Shown: piece after piece, positions 6,210 to 8,450 of the stretch | Position numbering within the stretch: the stretch's first letter is position 1 | Layout: each line of letters starts with the position of its first letter | Source of the DNA: an uncultured Rhodospirillales bacterium | Lineage (GTDB): Bacteria > Pseudomonadota > Alphaproteobacteria > Rhodospirillales > Casp-alpha2 | DNA length: 8,450 bases | Direction of reading: 5' to 3' | Assembly: GCA_938074585.1 (NCBI GenBank) | Contig: CALJEW010000336.1 | Location: 1-8,450 of the forward strand | Made by a program: the position numbers and the translations under genes | Notes under the pieces: generated by a model | What the model was told of the DNA's origin: nothing | Databases searched by the model: none | The model's input: the letters and a program-made list of their open reading frames with translations, nothing else

Positions 6210-6962
6210 TTACAACCCTGCGGCTTTGATCATTTCACGCGCAACAGCAAGATCACCGGGAGTATCCACACCAAAGGGAACAGTGTCAACGCACGCCGCA
6301 TCAATCCGCATACCCGCTTCAAGGGCACGCAATTGCTCTAGTTTTTCACGTTGTTCTAAAACACCGGGTTCTAAAGAGACGAAGCGGGTTAGGGCCTCGC
6401 GGGTATAGGCATAAAGACCAATGTGATGGTACAAAGGCCCGTCCCCGGTTGGGATCGTCGCTCGGCTGAAATATAAAGCACGGCCGATCGATTGCCCAGG
6501 TTTTATCCCAAGCACAGCTTTGACGACGTTGGGGTTGGTTTTTTCTTCTTCATCGGTGATTTCAGTCACTAAAGTTGAAATATCGACGCCATCCGTTTTC
6601 AAAGGTTCCAGGCACGCCCGAATGATTTTGGGATCGAGGGTTGGCAAATCACCTTGTACATTGATAATGCAATCGTGGTGACAGTCCGGATCAACAATCT
6701 GTAAGGCTTCGAAAATTCGGTCAGACCCGGAAGGATGATCGGGTTTGGTCATTACTGCCCGTCCGCCAGCGTCTTCAATCGTTTGCTTGATGGCGAAATC
6801 ACCACAGGCCACAACAACAGTGCCTAAATCAGATTCCATGGCACGTCGCCAGCATTGAACGATCATGGGGGCCCCGCTAATATCGGCAAGGGGCTTATCC
6901 GGCAAGCGGGTGGATGCCAATCTGGACGGTATAAGAATAATAGGGCGTGTTGGTCTATTCAT
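6210..6962 (-). CDS. kdsB: 3-deoxy-manno-octulosonate cytidylyltransferase KdsB (CMP-Kdo synthetase)
   Basis: KdsB joins Kdo to CTP, giving CMP-Kdo, the sugar donor for the lipopolysaccharide inner core; its presence implies an outer membrane with Kdo. The 250-residue protein has the nucleotide-binding start ILIPSRLASTRLPDKPL (9-25), HPSGSDRI (76-83) and the metal/substrate motif NVQGDLPTLDP (101-111), the alphaproteobacterial version of NVQGDEP. It also has HIGLYAYTREAL (180-191), LEQLRALEAGMRI (208-220) and VDTPGDL (232-238). It heads the kdsB-pheA operon and faces the cytochrome gene across 117 bp. No Shine-Dalgarno sequence precedes ATG 6962, and a good -10 box lies only six bases upstream, so its mRNA may be leaderless. 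A later start would delete the nucleotide-binding loop. Confidence 0.96.
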   Translation of the reverse strand: MNRPTRPIILIPSRLASTRLPDKPLADISGAPMIVQCWRRAMESDLGTVVVACGDFAIKQTIEDAGGRAVMTKPDHPSGSDRIFEALQIVDPDCHHDCIINVQGDLPTLDPKIIRACLEPLKTDGVDISTLVTEITDEEEKTNPNVVKAVLGIKPGQSIGRALYFSRATIPTGDGPLYHHIGLYAYTREALTRFVSLEPGVLEQREKLEQLRALEAGMRIDAACVDTVPFGVDTPGDLAVAREMIKAAGL

Positions 6963-6968
6963 GCTCAG

Positions 6969-6996
6969 ATAATAGCTTTTAAGAGCGCTCTGTAAA
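6969..6996 (-). promoter_or_regulatory. Promoter candidate for kdsB-pheA with a palindromic spacer
   Basis: On the minus strand TTTACA (6996-6991) and TATTAT (6974-6969) are 16 bases apart and match five of six consensus positions each. Transcription should start at or just before the kdsB ATG (6962-6960), giving a leaderless or nearly leaderless mRNA. The spacer contains the 10-bp perfect palindrome AGAGCGCTCT (6982-6991), a possible operator site. Confidence 0.45.
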
Positions 6997-7025
6997 TGCT
7001 CATATCGATCAGTTTAATCGAGGGA

Positions 7026-7054
7026 TTGCACGATCGGGAACTTGGCGCTAAATT
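7026..7054 (+). promoter_or_regulatory. Promoter candidate for the cytochrome c-hisN operon
   Basis: TTGCAC (7026-7031) and TAAATT (7049-7054) are separated by exactly 17 bases, about 25 bases before the cytochrome start. The Shine-Dalgarno TGGAGG (7067-7072) follows seven bases before the ATG. The -35 box matches four of six consensus positions, as does the -10 box. The region also faces the kdsB promoter, so both may share control. Confidence 0.4.
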
Positions 7055-7079
7055 CCGATCTTAATTTGGAGGTTACACT

Positions 7080-7613
7080 ATGCATTTTTCGTTATGGGAA
7101 AAATTAGGCTTCGCTCTTTTAACTGCGACTTGGGTCGCATTTGGTGCCAATTATGTTGGCAATACGATTATACACACAGAACCTTTGGCTGAATCAGCCT
7201 ATAAGATTGAGTTAGAGGCCGCTGAACAAGCGCCTGCAGCCGAGGTGGCAAGTGCTGAGGAAAGCGCGCTGACACTTCTGGCGTCTGCGGATTTAGGGAA
7301 AGGTGCAAAAACGTTTAAAAAATGCGCCTCGTGTCATTCGAATACAGATGGGGCAAAACACAAAGTAGGCCCTAATTTGTGGGATGTTGTTGGTCGCGCA
7401 AAAGCCAGCGCTGCTGGTTATAAATTCTCTGGTGCTCTAAAAGATAAAGGCGGCGATTGGTCGTTTGCTGATTTGGACCAGTTTTTAGCTAGCCCAAAAG
7501 GCTTTGCTAAAGGCACCAAGATGAGCTTTGCAGGACTTAAAAAGGCTAGTGATCGAGCTGCGGTACTAGTTTACTTACAGTCTTTAAGCAAAACGCCGAA
7601 GCCTCTGCCTTAA
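7080..7613 (+). CDS. Membrane-anchored class I c-type cytochrome (CycM/c552-like)
   Basis: A 177-residue electron carrier held on the periplasmic face of the inner membrane by an uncleaved N-terminal helix (about 9-30, rich in Ala, Leu and aromatic residues). An acidic, Ala-rich linker (about 35-68) follows, then one cytochrome domain (about 70-170). Haem c is attached at CASCH (Cys82, Cys85, His86); Met148 in KGTKMSFAG is the expected sixth ligand. GPNLWDVVGR (97-106) and GYKFSGALK are typical of mitochondrial-type cytochrome c. Membrane-bound members of this type pass electrons from the bc1 complex to terminal oxidases; that role is inferred here. A clear TGGAGG supports the start. hisN follows after 11 bp. 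The pairing of this cytochrome divergent to kdsB-pheA recurs in alphaproteobacteria, to my recollection. Confidence 0.92.
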   Translation: MHFSLWEKLGFALLTATWVAFGANYVGNTIIHTEPLAESAYKIELEAAEQAPAAEVASAEESALTLLASADLGKGAKTFKKCASCHSNTDGAKHKVGPNLWDVVGRAKASAAGYKFSGALKDKGGDWSFADLDQFLASPKGFAKGTKMSFAGLKKASDRAAVLVYLQSLSKTPKPLP

Positions 7614-7624
7614 AGTGATTTCTT

Positions 7625-8401
7625 TTGAGCATTCTTAACTTAGATCCGTATCTTGCTCTAGCAGAGCGAATGGCTGATGCCGTACGCCCTGTATCGATGT
7701 CGTATTTTCGATCTGGTTTAGGGATTGATAGTAAGGCTGACGACAGCCCAGTGACGATTGCGGATAAAGAAGCTGAAACGGTGTTGCGCGAAATGATTGA
7801 AGCGGCGTTCCCCGATCACGGAATAATTGGTGAAGAACACGGATTCAAAAATACCGATGCTGAATTTGTTTGGGTTTTAGACCCGATCGATGGGACCCAA
7901 GCTTTTGCGACGGGAAAACCGTTATTTGGTACGCTAATAGCTTTACTTTATGAAGCTCAGCCACAAATAGGCATTATCGACATGCCCGCATTGGACGAGC
8001 GCTGGGTTGGTGTTCGTGGGGAAACAACGCTGTTTAAAGGCAAACCTGCTTCAACGCGTCCGTGCGCTAATTTGAGCGATGCTTGGTTGTATGCCACATC
8101 GCCACAAATGTTTATTTCTGAACGCTTCGATAATTTTGAGAACTTGAGAGAGTCATGCCGCCGTGCGGTTTATGGGGCGGAATGCCAAGCTTATGGATTA
8201 ATGAGCAGCGGCTGGGTAGATGTGGTTTGTGAAGATACTTTAGAACCTTATGATTACGCCGCCCTAATCCCGATTATCGAAGGGGCTGGGGGTGTCATTA
8301 CCGATTGGGAAGGCAAAAAATTGACCACCCAATCTGAAGGTCACGTGATTGCTGTTGGTGATCCTACACTGCATGAAAAAGCATTGAAAGCGTTGTCTTA
8401 A
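7625..8401 (+). CDS. hisN: Inositol-monophosphatase-family histidinol-phosphatase HisN
   Basis: A magnesium-dependent phosphatase of the inositol monophosphatase fold, 258 residues. Metal ligands are visible as GEE (Glu70, Glu71), Asp86 and Asp89 in the DPIDGT signature, and Asp210 in the C-terminal YDYAALIPIIEGAGG. The C-terminal EPYDYAAL form, in place of the usual WD-x-AA, is what I associate with the HisN branch that converts histidinol phosphate to histidinol in histidine synthesis. Another IMPase substrate cannot be excluded. No ATG fits: the frame starts at TTG 7625, 11 bp after the cytochrome stop. The first in-frame ATG (codon 16) would cut into helix 1. The ribosome binding site is weak, so translation may depend on coupling to the cytochrome gene. 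Its TAA overlaps the stop of the converging dehydrogenase gene. Confidence 0.9.
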   Translation: MSILNLDPYLALAERMADAVRPVSMSYFRSGLGIDSKADDSPVTIADKEAETVLREMIEAAFPDHGIIGEEHGFKNTDAEFVWVLDPIDGTQAFATGKPLFGTLIALLYEAQPQIGIIDMPALDERWVGVRGETTLFKGKPASTRPCANLSDAWLYATSPQMFISERFDNFENLRESCRRAVYGAECQAYGLMSSGWVDVVCEDTLEPYDYAALIPIIEGAGGVITDWEGKKLTTQSEGHVIAVGDPTLHEKALKALS

Positions 8402-8450
8402 AACTTCAGGTGTCCCTGATTATCAATGACAACGGTTTGTCCCGTTACAA
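8398..8450 (-). CDS. C-terminus of a short-chain dehydrogenase/reductase (partial)
   Basis: The last 53 bases on the minus strand encode VTGQTVVIDNQGHLKF and a TAA at 8400-8398. VTGQ followed by V-V-I-D is the C-terminal signature of classical short-chain dehydrogenases (usual form VTGQ-x-x-x-VDGG). The Gln-x-His-Leu ending recalls the pteridine-reductase-like SDRs of alphaproteobacteria, which often end in GGQHL. Most of the gene, including the Rossmann fold and Tyr-x-x-x-Lys site, is outside the window, so no substrate can be given. The gene converges on hisN with a 4-bp overlap. Confidence 0.7.
   Translation of the reverse strand, partial: VTGQTVVIDNQGHLKF

Noticed and set aside
6127..6408. 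Plus-strand frame spanning the kdsB-pheA junction
   Set aside because: Opposite two certain genes; Arg/Ser/Thr-rich shadow composition.
1..8450. CRISPR arrays, tRNA or rRNA genes, insertion sequences, integrase sites
   Set aside because: No regularly spaced repeats, cloverleaf-like segments, transposase motifs or flanking target duplications were seen on either strand.

Overview
The window looks like a chromosomal housekeeping segment of a Gram-negative alphaproteobacterium, most likely a Rhodospirillales-type lineage of moderate GC. The pointers are succinylase-branch lysine/diaminopimelate genes (dapD, dapE), a Kdo-activating enzyme for lipopolysaccharide (kdsB), a short membrane-anchored class I cytochrome c, a HisN-type histidinol phosphatase, and an alphaproteobacterial gene order (HAD nucleotidase-dapD-dapE near truA; kdsB-pheA divergent from cytochrome c-hisN). 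The assignment rests on protein motifs and gene order recognised by eye; no search was run.

Layout. Bases 1-494 contain no intact gene. They hold the frameshifted remnant of a small minus-strand gene (61-307) with a 22-bp AT-rich palindrome at its end, then an AT-rich spacer leading to truA. truA (+) and a four-helix small membrane protein (+) follow. The membrane-protein gene runs tail to tail into a second broken minus-strand gene (about 1671-2221), whose three reading frames together spell one membrane protein. Upstream of it on the minus strand are dapE, dapD and a HAD pyrimidine 5'-nucleotidase-like gene. After a 255-bp spacer with a 9-bp inverted repeat come pheA and kdsB (minus strand, one operon). 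A divergent promoter region separates these from cytochrome c and hisN (plus strand, one operon). The window ends inside the C-terminus of a short-chain dehydrogenase on the minus strand, whose stop codon overlaps that of hisN.

How the genes fit together. DapD and DapE carry out two steps of the same branch, succinylating tetrahydrodipicolinate and later removing the succinyl group, and sit 27 bp apart. PheA and HisN serve phenylalanine and histidine synthesis, KdsB serves the outer membrane, TruA serves tRNA modification, and the cytochrome serves respiration. I see no defence, mobile or secondary-metabolism system. The most informative non-routine signal is gene decay: two conserved-looking small genes are broken by single-base frameshifts beside perfectly intact biosynthetic genes.
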